A program made the position numbers and the translations under genes. Source: Oharaeibacter diazotrophicus (GTDB lineage: Bacteria; Pseudomonadota; Alphaproteobacteria; Rhizobiales; Pleomorphomonadaceae). From it: DNA of 64,000 nt. Shown in pieces: positions 1-8,069 of the stretch. Within the stretch, counting starts at the first letter, position 1, and each line of letters opens with the position of its first letter. The stretch spans positions 310,001 to 374,000 of the forward strand of contig NZ_SNXY01000009.1 in the NCBI RefSeq assembly GCF_004362745.1, in the 5' to 3' direction. The notes beneath the pieces were generated by a model that worked only from the letters and a program-made list of their open reading frames with translations, did not search any database and was not told the DNA's origin.

Positions 1-162
1 TTCACGCTGGCGATCGCCGACAAGGGCTGGAAGCGCGCCCTCGCCGAGGACCGCCACCTCGCCGCCGGCCTCAACGTCCACGCCGGCCGCATCACCTACA
101 AGGCGGTCGCCGATGCCCTCGGCTTCGACTACCGCGACACCGCGCAGGCTCTCGCCGCCTGA
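1..162 (+). CDS. ald: Alanine dehydrogenase, C-terminal fragment (window edge)
   Basis: Only the last 53 codons are present; the reading frame is open at base 1 and ends with TGA at 160-162. The tail reads ADKGWKRALAEDRHLAAGLN and continues with a VHAGRITYKAVADALGF-like stretch, which matches the C-terminal end of NAD-dependent alanine dehydrogenases. That enzyme interconverts L-alanine and pyruvate plus ammonia in the cytoplasm. The catalytic and NAD-binding parts lie left of the window, so integrity and start cannot be judged. The assignment rests on family resemblance of a short tail. Confidence 0.8.
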   Translation, partial: FTLAIADKGWKRALAEDRHLAAGLNVHAGRITYKAVADALGFDYRDTAQALAA

Positions 163-228
163 ACCGAGTACCCGGAAATCGGAAGGCGGACGCGCGTCCG
201 CCTTCCGCCCCCCCGCCGATGCGGACGG

Positions 229-825
229 TCAGTCGAAGAAGATCGTCACGTCCTCCTCGACCTTCGGCCCGAAGGTGTCGCGCTGGTTGGAGCGGCCGAT
301 GAAAATGTCGGTGCCGTCGGCGAAGCTGTCGCCGTCGGAGTCGGTGCCGTAGAGCGAGCACTCGAACTGCCGGAAGACGGTGGGTGTCGGCTCGGCGATC
401 TCGTCGGTCGGCATGGTCGTCGGGACGACGAGCGAGCGCGGCCGGTCCTTCCAGGCCGTGTTGATCGAAACGCGGTAGTCGATTCGCTCGGAGGCATTCG
501 GCCGGCTCGCCCCGACGGGCTTCCAGAACACCGCGACGTAGACGCTGCAGCGCAGCGTATCGGTCGGCTCCACCCTCAGACCCGCCGGCGCGGTGTAGGA
601 GAGGTTCATCGTGAGGCTGCCGGAGACGTAGGCGCTGTCGGCCGGCGGCGGCGGCGCGGCGACGGCGTCCTCTGGAACGGATCCGGTGGCGAGCGGCTCG
701 AAGCGGCCGGTGGCCGGATCGAACCAGCCAGGGATCGCCCCCGGCGGCGGGCGGCCGGCCGCCGCCGACGCGGCCGAGGCCAGCAGCACGGCGGCGAGCG
801 CCACGAGGCGGCGGGCCGGCCGCAT
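229..825 (-). CDS. Exported hypothetical protein D of a four-gene secreted family
   Basis: 198 residues starting at the ATG at 825; a GTG at 828 is an alternative start. The stop of the upstream gene overlaps the start (GTGATG), so the two are probably translationally coupled. An N-terminal signal peptide (arginines, then an Ala/Leu-rich core ending near ASAAAG) is followed by GWFDPATGRFEP, which closely matches GWYDPATDRFLP in the first gene of the operon (1748-2290). Near the C-terminus, TDSDGDSFADGTD resembles Asp-rich calcium-binding loops of the dockerin/thrombospondin type. The function is unknown. It is the last gene of the operon. Confidence 0.75.
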   Translation of the reverse strand: MRPARRLVALAAVLLASAASAAAGRPPPGAIPGWFDPATGRFEPLATGSVPEDAVAAPPPPADSAYVSGSLTMNLSYTAPAGLRVEPTDTLRCSVYVAVFWKPVGASRPNASERIDYRVSINTAWKDRPRSLVVPTTMPTDEIAEPTPTVFRQFECSLYGTDSDGDSFADGTDIFIGRSNQRDTFGPKVEEDVTIFFD

Positions 826-1304
826 CACAGCGCCCCGCTCATCGTCAGCTTGACCGTGGTGTCGTTCTTCGGCAGCGCGATGCTGCGCTGGATCGACCCG
901 TAGGCGCCGTACTGCCGTCCACCGTCGAACCGGTAGTAGGACGGGCTGATCGAGACCGACATTTTGCCGGTCCGATCGGCGACCGACCAGCGATAGGGCA
1001 CCACGACCACGTAGCGCGCCTTGCGGCCGACCACCGACACCTGGACCGACGACGACGAGGTGTTGGAATAGGTGTCGTCGTACCAGGAGAGATAGGCGGC
1101 GACGCCGACGACGGCACCGTCGGGGATGGCGTCGTTGAAAACCAGCTCGCCGCTGATCCGGATCTTGCCGCGGGCGTCGATGCGTACGATCGCGGCCTCG
1201 GTGGCGACGACGGTGCCGGCGGGTTCCCCGTCGGCGCGGGCCGGGCCCGACCCGAGCACTGCGGCGGAAAGGGCTGCGGCGAGGACCAGGAGCTTGGGCG
1301 TCAC
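825..1304 (-). CDS. Exported hypothetical protein C of a four-gene secreted family
   Basis: 159 residues with a GTG start at 1304, preceded by a GGGAGA ribosome binding site about 9 bases upstream. A signal peptide ends near GPARADG. The mature part alternates short hydrophobic and polar strands (RYVVVVPYRWSV, KMSVSISPSYYRF) and ends in IALPKNDTTVKLTMSGAL, the same strand-rich tail plan as the two upstream genes. A beta-sandwich fold is inferred, not shown. The gene starts 27 bases after the stop of the upstream gene. The family was not recognised. Confidence 0.75.
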   Translation of the reverse strand: MTPKLLVLAAALSAAVLGSGPARADGEPAGTVVATEAAIVRIDARGKIRISGELVFNDAIPDGAVVGVAAYLSWYDDTYSNTSSSSVQVSVVGRKARYVVVVPYRWSVADRTGKMSVSISPSYYRFDGGRQYGAYGSIQRSIALPKNDTTVKLTMSGAL

Positions 1305-1331
1305 GGCATCGTCTCCCAGGATCGAGAACCT

Positions 1332-1721
1332 TCAGAGTGCGGCCGGCACGTGGACCGTGGTGACGCCGCCGCGGGGCAGCGGCAGCGTGAGGTTGAGCGC
1401 TGTGGACCGTCCGGTGGTGCCCGACGACACCGTCACGCCGACGCGGACCACCGTGTCGGCGGGATCGAGGTCGACGCGATAGGGCAGTTCGATCGCGACC
1501 CGCCCGCCCTTCGGCACGGCGGTGACCGTGGCGCTGCCGGAATAGTTGAACGACCCGAAGCGCGCGGTCGCACCGACCTGGACGCCGGGCAGCGACGTGC
1601 CGCCGCCGTCGAGGAACACGGTGGCGACGACGCGGATCGTGCCGGTACGCTCGGCCGCGCCGGCGGAACTCGCGGCGACCAGTGCCGCCGCGGCGGCCAG
1701 GGCGATCGGGAAGCCTCGCAT
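1332..1721 (-). CDS. Exported hypothetical protein B of a four-gene secreted family
   Basis: 129 residues, ATG start at 1721 with GAGGAGA about 9 bases upstream. The signal peptide ends near AASSAGAAERT. The mature domain is about 105 residues and contains GRVAIELPYRVDLDPADTVV and the tail LNLTLPLPRGGVTTVHVPAAL. The ELPYRV segment and the LPLP-Gly-Gly tail have counterparts in neighbouring genes C and A, so these look like diverged tandem duplicates. It lies 26 bases from the upstream gene and 27 from the downstream one. The function is unknown; a periplasmic or secreted location is inferred from the signal peptide. Confidence 0.75.
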   Translation of the reverse strand: MRGFPIALAAAAALVAASSAGAAERTGTIRVVATVFLDGGGTSLPGVQVGATARFGSFNYSGSATVTAVPKGGRVAIELPYRVDLDPADTVVRVGVTVSSGTTGRSTALNLTLPLPRGGVTTVHVPAAL

Positions 1722-1747
1722 GGCGGTCGTCTCCTCGGCGCGCAGGG

Positions 1748-2290
1748 TCAGAGGGCGAGACGGACGGGGATCACGAGCCGTCCACCGGCCTGCGGCAGGG
1801 GGACGCGGAGCATCTGGCTGGTCCGTGGCCGGGCGGTGCCGACCGCGGTCGAGGCGTCGACCCAGACGGTCAGCATCGTCTTCTCGTCGGCAGCCCGGAA
1901 GCCGTAGGGCAAGGCCGCGGTGTAGGAGGCGGTGGCGCCGACGCGCCGCGCGGCGCCCTCCGTACGGTAGTCGTTGTAGCTGCGCTCGGTCGCGGTGCCG
2001 TCATTGCCGATCCGGCCATCGACGAAGACGGAAATCTCCTCGCCGGCGGGCACCTTGCTGACGAGGTCGACGGTCACCTCGACGACCAGCGTGCCGCGCA
2101 CGCGTCCCGCGGCGGGGCCCGACGTGTCGGCGACCGCGGACGGAGCGCTCTCGGGCAGGAATCGATCTGTCGCCGGGTCGTACCAGCCGAAGACGAGGCC
2201 GGGCCGCGGCGGCACCCGGGCCTCTCCGGCCACGGCGGCGGCATGCGCGAGGATCGTGACGAAGGCCAGCGACAGGACAGCGGTCCGCAT
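1748..2290 (-). CDS. Exported hypothetical protein A of a four-gene secreted family
   Basis: 180 residues from the ATG at 2290. That start is preferred over one 13 codons upstream because GGGGGAGG lies just before it and a clean signal peptide (RTAVLSLAFVTILAHAAAVAG) follows. The mature protein begins with PPRPGLVFGWYDPATDRFLP, the motif shared with protein D. A strand-rich domain follows (AALPYGFRAADEKTMLTVWV) and ends LRVPLPQAGGRLVIPVRLAL, like protein B. It is the first gene of the operon and probably carries the promoter in the gap up to 2505. The function is unknown. Confidence 0.75.
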   Translation of the reverse strand: MRTAVLSLAFVTILAHAAAVAGEARVPPRPGLVFGWYDPATDRFLPESAPSAVADTSGPAAGRVRGTLVVEVTVDLVSKVPAGEEISVFVDGRIGNDGTATERSYNDYRTEGAARRVGATASYTAALPYGFRAADEKTMLTVWVDASTAVGTARPRTSQMLRVPLPQAGGRLVIPVRLAL

Positions 2291-2505
2291 GACGGCGCCT
2301 CCCCCAGCGAGGACGTCAGAGTGGACCACCTGTGGACGACAGCGTCAAGTCGAAGCCCTCGTGAAGGATTCGCGACACCGCGGACCGGCGGGCGCCCGAT
2401 CCGAAAAACCCCGTGCCGGTAAAGCTCTGGCAAGAACCGTGGCCGATCCTGAGGGTGTCGGCGCGAATCGCCGGCGCGTGACGGTTCGGTTGCGTGGGTG
2501 GTGCG

Positions 2506-2835
2506 ATGGCGGCTGGGATGATGACGCGGGAGGACGAGGTCCGGGTGCTCAGCGAGTTCCTCGACCTCTACCGGAACTGGATCCGCGGCGTGGTCGCCGA
2601 GGCCCGTCTCGACGGCGCCCAGACCGAGCCCGGCCGCGAGACGATCGAGGTCGACACCGAGGCGCTCGACGTCTGGATGGCCGCCCTCGACAAGACCGCC
2701 GACCGGCTGATGATGCTGACCGGCGCCCCCGAACTGCTCGCCCGCATCGGCAATTCCGAGCCGATCCCGCCGGCCCGCCCGCCGGTCGCCCAGGGCAAGG
2801 CCGCCGGCCGCCCGGCGCTGCGGCTCGTGACCTGA
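2506..2835 (+). CDS. Hypothetical protein, about 109 residues
   Basis: Starts at the ATG at 2506 (an in-frame GTG at 2494 is possible; neither has a strong ribosome binding site). The protein is mostly helical: REDEVRVLSEFLDLYRNWIR, then EALDVWMAALDKTADRLMML, and a basic proline/alanine tail ending RPALRLVT. There is no signal peptide, membrane segment or known motif. The gene stands alone between a divergent operon and a convergent rRNA methyltransferase gene. Codon use fits the neighbours, so it is likely real, but the family was not recognised. Confidence 0.6.
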   Translation: MAAGMMTREDEVRVLSEFLDLYRNWIRGVVAEARLDGAQTEPGRETIEVDTEALDVWMAALDKTADRLMMLTGAPELLARIGNSEPIPPARPPVAQGKAAGRPALRLVT

Positions 2836-2843
2836 TCCCGTCG

Positions 2844-2902
2844 CCGGCGGGGCGCCTCGGCCCCGCTCCGGTCATTTCCGGCGGGGCGCCTCAGCCCCGC
2901 TC
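2844..2902. repeat. Two tandem 25-base GC hairpins at a convergent gene junction
   Basis: Copy 1 (2844-2868) and copy 2 (2878-2902) are identical except for one base. Each folds as GCGGGGC, a six-base loop, then GCCCCGC. Copy 2 covers the last codons and the stop of the convergent methyltransferase gene, so copy 1 looks like a duplication of that 3' end. The position suggests a bidirectional terminator, although there is no T tract. Confidence 0.6.
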
Positions 2903-4120
2903 GAGCACCGCGACGACCTCGACGTGGCTCGACCACAGGAACTGGTCGACCGGCAGCACGCGGCGGATCCGGTAGCCGCCGTCGACCAGGGTGCGGAGGT
3001 CGCGCGCGAGCGTCGCCGGATTGCAGCTGACCGCCACCACCTTGCGCACGTCCGACTTGGCGATCCAGCCGGCCTGCTCGGCGGCGCCGGCACGCGGCGG
3101 GTCGAACACCACGGCGTCGAAGCCGACGAGTTCCTTCTCCACGTAGGGCCGGCGCGCGAGGTCGCGGCGCTCGGCCCGGATACGGTGGCGTCCGGTCATG
3201 CCGCGCGCGGCGCGGTCGAGCGCGGCGACGGCGGCGGCGTCCCCCTCTGCGGCGGTGACGTCGGCGGTCCGGGCGAGCCGGAGCGCGAAGGTGCCGACGC
3301 CGGCATAGAGGTCGGCGACGCGTTTCGCCGCACCGACCCCGGCCACCACCGCCTCGGCCATGATCGCCTCGGCGGCCCGCGAGGCCTGCAGGAAACCGCC
3401 TGGCGGCAGCAGCACGGCGACGCCGTCGATCGTCACCACCGGCGGCCGGCGCTCGACCACGATTTCGCCGGCGACGGAGAGGCGGGCGAGGTCGAAGCGG
3501 GCGGCGAGGTCGATCAGCGGCAGGCGCAGGCGGTCGACGTCCTTGGCGGAGAGACCGGAGACCGTGACGTCGGCACCACTGTCGGTGGCGGTGACGGCAA
3601 GGTCGAGCGCGGTCTTGCGGGTCCCGACGAGCGCGGTCAGGGCGCGCAGCGCCGGCAGCGTGGCGAGGAGTTCGGGCACCGAGACCGGACAGGCCTCGAC
3701 CGGCACAACGCGGTGGCTCGCCTTCTCGGTGAAGCCGACCAGCGGCGTGCGGCCGGCCGTCGTCCCGGCGAAGGTGGCGCGGCGGCGCGAGCCCGGCGGC
3801 ACCACCGCGGCCGGCTCGACGTCGGGCGCGAGGCCGCGGTCGGCGAGCGCGTCGACGACGAGACGGCGCTTGAAGTCGGCGTAGGGTGCCGGGGCGAGGT
3901 GTTGCAGCACGCAACCGCCGCAGGCGCCGTAGTGCGGGCAGACCGGTTCGATCCGGTCGGGGCTCGGCGCGAGGATCTCGACGAGCCGGCCGCGTTCGCC
4001 CGCGACGTCGGCGGCGACGCGCTCGCCGGGCAGCGCGCCGGCGACGAAGACCGCGCGGCCGTCGAGGTCGGCGAGGCCGTCGCCGCGGTGGCCGAGGCCG
4101 AGGATCTCAAGTTCGGTCAC
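2891..4120 (-). CDS. Class I SAM-dependent RNA (uracil-5) methyltransferase, TrmA/RlmD family
   Basis: 409 residues, GTG start at 4120. A TRAM-like N-terminal domain (about 1-60) is followed by a [4Fe-4S] cysteine set (C61, C67, C70 in CPHYGACGGC, and C144). The SAM-binding Rossmann domain has ADLYAGVGTFAL at 269-280, FDPPRAGA near 339-346, and the nucleophile C366 in SCNPATL. The family methylates uracil C5 in rRNA or tRNA. Which uridine is modified (RlmD, RlmC or TrmA type) cannot be read from the sequence. The start overlaps the tlyA stop by 14 bases, implying one transcript with coupled translation. Confidence 0.88.
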   Translation of the reverse strand: MTELEILGLGHRGDGLADLDGRAVFVAGALPGERVAADVAGERGRLVEILAPSPDRIEPVCPHYGACGGCVLQHLAPAPYADFKRRLVVDALADRGLAPDVEPAAVVPPGSRRRATFAGTTAGRTPLVGFTEKASHRVVPVEACPVSVPELLATLPALRALTALVGTRKTALDLAVTATDSGADVTVSGLSAKDVDRLRLPLIDLAARFDLARLSVAGEIVVERRPPVVTIDGVAVLLPPGGFLQASRAAEAIMAEAVVAGVGAAKRVADLYAGVGTFALRLARTADVTAAEGDAAAVAALDRAARGMTGRHRIRAERRDLARRPYVEKELVGFDAVVFDPPRAGAAEQAGWIAKSDVRKVVAVSCNPATLARDLRTLVDGGYRIRRVLPVDQFLWSSHVEVVAVLERG

Positions 4121-4847
4121 GGACCGCTCCGATCAGGTGTTCGTGGTTGCCGTCGCCACCGGCGATCGGCGAGGGGACGAGGCCGAGCGTGCGCCAGCCG
4201 TCGCGGCCGTCGACCCAGGCGGCGAGCCGGCGCGCCGCCGCCTCGCCCTCGGCGGGATCGACGAGGCCGCCCTTGCCGATCCGCTCGCGACCGACCTCGA
4301 ATTGCGGCTTGGCCAGGAAGACGCCGACGGCCCCCGGCGCGGCGAGCGCCAGCGCCGGCGGCAGCGCCAGCGTCAGCGAGATGAAGGAGACGTCGCAGAC
4401 CACCGCCTCCGGCGCTCCGGCGAGGTGGGTGGCGGAGAGCTCGCGGGCGTTGAGACCCTCGATCGCGGTCACCCGGGGATCGGCAGCGACGCGCGGGTGG
4501 AGCTGGCCGTGGCCGACGTCGATGGCGGTGACGTGGGCGGCGCCGCGGTCGAGCAGCACCTCGGTGAAGCCGCCGGTGGAGGCGCCGACGTCGAGGGCAC
4601 GGCGGCCGGCGACATCGAATCCGAAGGCGTCGAGCCCGCCGACCAGTTTCAGCGCCGCCCGCGACACCCAGCGCGCCGCCGGATCGTCGAGGCGGACGTC
4701 GGCGCCCTCGTCGACCGGCTCGCCGGCCTTGGTCGCGACCCGGCCGTCGACGGTGACGGCGCCGCGCAGGATGGCGTCGCGGGCGCGCGCCCGCGTCTCG
4801 GCGAGGCCGCGGGCGACGACGAACTGGTCGAGACGGATGCGGGACAT
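4107..4847 (-). CDS. tlyA: TlyA family rRNA 2'-O-methyltransferase (hemolysin A-like)
   Basis: 246 residues from the ATG at 4847; the frame stays open upstream, but the extension is low-complexity and unlike the family. An S4 RNA-binding domain (about 1-60, RIRLDQFVVARGLAETRARA) precedes an FtsJ-like methyltransferase domain with the SAM motif ALDVGASTGGFTEVLL (84-99) and VVCDVSFISL. TlyA enzymes 2'-O-methylate 16S and/or 23S rRNA cytidines. The 3' end overlaps the TrmA-family gene, and the two make a small RNA-modification operon. The 'hemolysin' name is historical and haemolysis is not implied. Confidence 0.9.
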   Translation of the reverse strand: MSRIRLDQFVVARGLAETRARARDAILRGAVTVDGRVATKAGEPVDEGADVRLDDPAARWVSRAALKLVGGLDAFGFDVAGRRALDVGASTGGFTEVLLDRGAAHVTAIDVGHGQLHPRVAADPRVTAIEGLNARELSATHLAGAPEAVVCDVSFISLTLALPPALALAAPGAVGVFLAKPQFEVGRERIGKGGLVDPAEGEAAARRLAAWVDGRDGWRTLGLVPSPIAGGDGNHEHLIGAVRDRT

Positions 4848-4902
4848 GGCCGTGGGTGTGCGCGAGGCCGGCCGGATTTGCAAGGGCCGGCCTCGGGCGG
4901 GA

Positions 4903-6168
4903 TCAGGCGGCGTCGTCGAGCACGGCGGCCGGGCGCGGGGCGGCCGGCCGCGACTGCGGCTCCGGGGCGATCGGCCCGCCGACCGGCGCGGTGGCGGCGA
5001 CGTCGAAGCCGGTCTTCTCGGCGTCGGTCGCGCCCGCACGGACGGCGGTGCGCAGGGCGATGAAGACGACCAGGACGAGCTGCGTCGCGGTCATGAAGAA
5101 GAACAGCGCCGAGGCGCCGAAATGCTGGATCAGCGCCGACGCCGAGATCGGGCCGATCACCGAACCGAGGCCGTTGGCGAGCAGCACGCCGGCGGCCATC
5201 TCGACGTAGCTCGACTTGTCGGCGCGGTCGTAGGCGTGGGCGGCGGCGACCGAGTAGCCGGTCAGGCTCGCCATGCCGAACACCAGCGCCATCGCCATCA
5301 GCGGCACGCCCGAGAGCGGCACCAGGGCGAACACCAGCGCCGCGGCGGCCGCGGCGATCATCACGCCGGCGAGGACGATGCGGCGGTCGCGGCTGTCGGA
5401 GAGGCGGCCGACCGGCCACTGCATCACCGCGCCGCCGATCACGGCGATCGACATGAAGATGGCCGCGCCGTCGGCGGAGAGGCCGCGGGCAGTGGCGTAG
5501 AGCGTGCCGAGCGACCAGAAGGCGCCGTTGGCGACGCCGATCATGAAGCTGCCGGCGATGCCGACCGGAGCCATCCGGAACAGCTTGACCGGATCGAAGC
5601 GCACCACCGCCACCGGCGCCGGCTGCGCCGCCCGGCTCAGCGCAACCGGGATCGAGGCGATGCCGATCAGGATGGCGGCGACGGCGAACAGGGTGAAGCC
5701 GCCGATCGGGGCGGTGGTCACCAGCATCTGGCCGCCGGTGATGGTGACGAAGTTGGTGATGATGTAGGCGCTCATCACGAAGCCGCGGTTCTCGTTGGTG
5801 GCGCGGTCGTTGAGCCAGCTCTCGACGATCAGGTAGAGCCCGGCGAGCGCGAAGCCGGTGACGGCGCGCGCCAGCGTCCAGACCACGACGTCGACGGCGA
5901 TCGGGTGCACCAGCGCCACCGCGGACGCCGCCGAGACCAGGGCGGCGAAGGTGCGGATGTGGCCGACGCGGCCGATCAGATACGGCGTCGCCAGGCAGCC
6001 GACGACGAAGCCGAGGTAGTAGGACGACCCGATCAGACCGATCTCGACGGCGGAGAACCCCTCGGCGGCGGCGCGCAGCGGCACCAGCGTGGTCTGGAGG
6101 CCGTTGCCGCAGAGGAGGAAGGAGATGCCGAGAAAGAGCGACGCCAACGGCGCCAGGGTCTGGGCCAC
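4903..6168 (-). CDS. MFS transporter (YcaD-like, 12 TM)
   Basis: 421 residues, GTG start at 6168 with only a weak ribosome binding site. Twelve hydrophobic segments are evident. The N-terminal half carries GSSYYLGFVVGCLATPYLIGRVG, the usual loop 2-3 region, and RAVTGFALAGLYLIVESWLN, typical of the YcaD branch of the major facilitator superfamily. The second half has QWPVGRLSDSRDRR. The C-terminal 45 residues are a cytoplasmic Ala/Pro-rich tail. The substrate is not predictable. It sits 55 bases upstream of tlyA on the same strand, so cotranscription is possible. Confidence 0.85.
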   Translation of the reverse strand: MAQTLAPLASLFLGISFLLCGNGLQTTLVPLRAAAEGFSAVEIGLIGSSYYLGFVVGCLATPYLIGRVGHIRTFAALVSAASAVALVHPIAVDVVVWTLARAVTGFALAGLYLIVESWLNDRATNENRGFVMSAYIITNFVTITGGQMLVTTAPIGGFTLFAVAAILIGIASIPVALSRAAQPAPVAVVRFDPVKLFRMAPVGIAGSFMIGVANGAFWSLGTLYATARGLSADGAAIFMSIAVIGGAVMQWPVGRLSDSRDRRIVLAGVMIAAAAAALVFALVPLSGVPLMAMALVFGMASLTGYSVAAAHAYDRADKSSYVEMAAGVLLANGLGSVIGPISASALIQHFGASALFFFMTATQLVLVVFIALRTAVRAGATDAEKTGFDVAATAPVGGPIAPEPQSRPAAPRPAAVLDDAA

Positions 6169-6309
6169 GATGATGTTCCGGAAGGGGGGAGAGCCGACGG
6201 CGGGATCGCTTGGATCCCGCGAAGCAATTGCCCGCTCAGCATGCCGGAATTGTGGCGCCGTTGCACGCGCGACGAACAGGGACGGCGACGCGCGGCCCCG
6301 ACCGTGGCG

Positions 6310-7428
6310 TCAGCGCAACGGGAAGGCGACCGGACCGTCGCGGCCGGTCTGGGCGCGGTGGCGGAGCAGGTGGTCGGCGAGCACGATCGCCATCATCGCC
6401 TCGCCGACCGGCACGGCACGGATGCCGACGCAGGGGTCGTGGCGGCCCTTGGTGCGGACGTCGACGTCGGCGCCGGCCGACGACACCGACCGCCGGTCCG
6501 TCAGGATCGACGAGGTCGGCTTGACCGCGAAGCGGGCGACCACCGGTTGGCCCGAGGAGATGCCGCCGAGGATGCCGCCGGCGTTGTTGGAGCCGAACAG
6601 GATGGTGCCGTCGTTGCCCATCCGCATCTCGTCGGCGTTCTCCTCGCCGGTGAGTTCGGCGGCGGCCATGCCGGCACCGATCTCCACCGCCTTGACGGCG
6701 TTGATCGACATGAAGGCCGAGGCGATGTCCTGGTCGAGCTTGCCGTAGATCGGTGCACCCCAGCCGGCCGGAACGCCCTCGGCGACCACTTCGATCACCG
6801 CGCCGACCGAGGAGCCGGCCTTGCGGATCGCGTCGAGATGGGCCTCGAAGCGCCGGGCGGCGCCGGCGTCCGGGCAGAAGAACGGGTTGCGGTCGACCTC
6901 GTCCCAGTCCCAGGCGGCGCGGTCGATCCGTTCGCGGCCGACCTGGACCAGCGCGCCGCGGATGGTGACGCCGGGGAGGATCTTGCGCGCGATCGCGCCG
7001 GCGGCGACGCGGGCCGCGGTCTCGCGCGCCGACGAGCGGCCGCCGCCGCGGTAGTCGCGGACGCTGTACTTCAGGTCGTAGCCGAGGTCGGCGTGGCCGG
7101 GACGATAGGTGTCGCGGATGTCGCCGTAGTCCTTGGAGCGCTGGTCGACGTTGCGGATCATCAGCGAGATCGGCGTTCCGGTGGTGACCGGGCCGCCGGT
7201 GCGGTCGTCCTCGAACACGCCGGAGAGGATCTCGACCTCGTCGGGCTCGCGGCGCTGGGTGACGAAGCGCGACTGGCCGGGCTTGCGGCGGTCGAGGAAG
7301 GCCTGGATGTCCGCCGCCGTCAGCGGGATGCCCGGCGGGCAGCCGTCGACGACGCAGCCGAGCGCCGGGCCGTGGCTCTCGCCCCAGGTGGTGACGCGGA
7401 AGAGATGGCCGAAGCTGTTGTGCGACAT
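6310..7428 (-). CDS. aroC: Chorismate synthase
   Basis: 372 residues, the usual length. It catalyses the last step of the shikimate pathway, converting 5-enolpyruvylshikimate-3-phosphate to chorismate with reduced FMN. The signatures [18 protein letters not shown] near the N-terminus, the central [20 protein letters not shown], and [19 protein letters not shown] near the C-terminal third are all intact. The gene stands alone, between a small exported protein gene and the MFS transporter gene. Start ATG at 7428. Confidence 0.97.
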   Translation of the reverse strand: MSHNSFGHLFRVTTWGESHGPALGCVVDGCPPGIPLTAADIQAFLDRRKPGQSRFVTQRREPDEVEILSGVFEDDRTGGPVTTGTPISLMIRNVDQRSKDYGDIRDTYRPGHADLGYDLKYSVRDYRGGGRSSARETAARVAAGAIARKILPGVTIRGALVQVGRERIDRAAWDWDEVDRNPFFCPDAGAARRFEAHLDAIRKAGSSVGAVIEVVAEGVPAGWGAPIYGKLDQDIASAFMSINAVKAVEIGAGMAAAELTGEENADEMRMGNDGTILFGSNNAGGILGGISSGQPVVARFAVKPTSSILTDRRSVSSAGADVDVRTKGRHDPCVGIRAVPVGEAMMAIVLADHLLRHRAQTGRDGPVAFPLR

Positions 7429-7500
7429 GGGGCGCCGACGTCTCGTCGAGTGCGGGATCGGCGCCTTCTCTAGGCGTGCCGGGCGGGAAGGTCAAACCGT

Positions 7501-7514
7501 CCCGCCCGAGCGGG
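7501..7514 (-). terminator. Short GC hairpin downstream of the 7519-7905 gene
   Basis: CCCGC and GCGGG pair around a four-base loop, five bases after the stop of the minus-strand gene. On the minus strand it is followed by ACGGTTTG, so it has only a weak T tract. It may terminate that gene before aroC. Confidence 0.35.
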
Positions 7515-7518
7515 GCTC

Positions 7519-7905
7519 TCACTTCACCTGGAAGGTGATGCGATACTCCTTGGTCGGCTGGATCAGCTCACCGGTGTTGGTCGGAGAGCGATAGTTGACG
7601 ACGAGGAGATCCGATCCGGTGAAGCCCTTGTCAGGACGGTAGCGCAGGAAAGTCGCGCGGGTCTTGTGACCCTTGCACTTGCCCTCCATGACGTAATCGC
7701 CGCGGACCACTTCCGCCTTGCCGTGCTTCGGCGCGGTCACGATGGTCATCGTGAGAGCGCCCGGCGACCGGCAATCGGGGGTATAGAGGGCGAAGGCGGT
7801 CGAGAACGCCTCGCCCTTTCCCAGATCGATCGTCACGTCCTCGGCGGCCGCGGATCCGGCCCATACCGCCGCGACCACGGCGACCGCATTGCGCAGAAAA
7901 CTCAT
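7519..7905 (-). CDS. Small exported hypothetical protein
   Basis: 128 residues, ATG start at 7905. A signal peptide (LRNAVAVVAAVWAGSAAAED) is followed by a compact domain with two cysteines: one in YTPDCRSPGALT and one in MEGKCKGHKTRATFLRYRPD. The pattern DGF/KGFTGSDLLVVNYRSP toward the C-terminus resembles the GSD-F-Y strand pair of Ig-like/cadherin-type exported repeats. The function is unknown. It is probably monocistronic, with an AT-richer promoter region and an inverted repeat upstream. Confidence 0.7.
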   Translation of the reverse strand: MSFLRNAVAVVAAVWAGSAAAEDVTIDLGKGEAFSTAFALYTPDCRSPGALTMTIVTAPKHGKAEVVRGDYVMEGKCKGHKTRATFLRYRPDKGFTGSDLLVVNYRSPTNTGELIQPTKEYRITFQVK

Positions 7906-7943
7906 GCTTCGACGCCCCTCGATTGAACTTGCGCAACCGAAGC

Positions 7944-7965
7944 TATTTCTTCTGGTAGAAGAATA
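7944..7965. promoter_or_regulatory. AT-rich inverted repeat upstream of the exported protein gene
   Basis: TATTTCTTC (7944-7952) and GAAGAATA (7958-7965) are complementary apart from one bulged T, around the loop TGGTA. It lies 39-60 bases upstream of the start codon at 7905 in one of the few AT-rich spots nearby. It could be an operator or a leader hairpin. No regulator is known. Confidence 0.35.
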
Positions 7966-8069
7966 CCACCTTTAGAACCTGGATGAACGACGACGCGAGC
8001 AAGAGTGGCGCGCATGCAACAGCCGGAGAAGGCGGCACGCCACTCTCGGATTGCGAGCGTCGTACGGGC

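Noticed and set aside
3886-7473. Plus-strand open frame of about 1195 codons
   Set aside because: It runs antisense to the RNA methyltransferase, MFS and aroC genes, is Arg/Gly/Ala-rich without any domain, and is a typical high-GC shadow frame.
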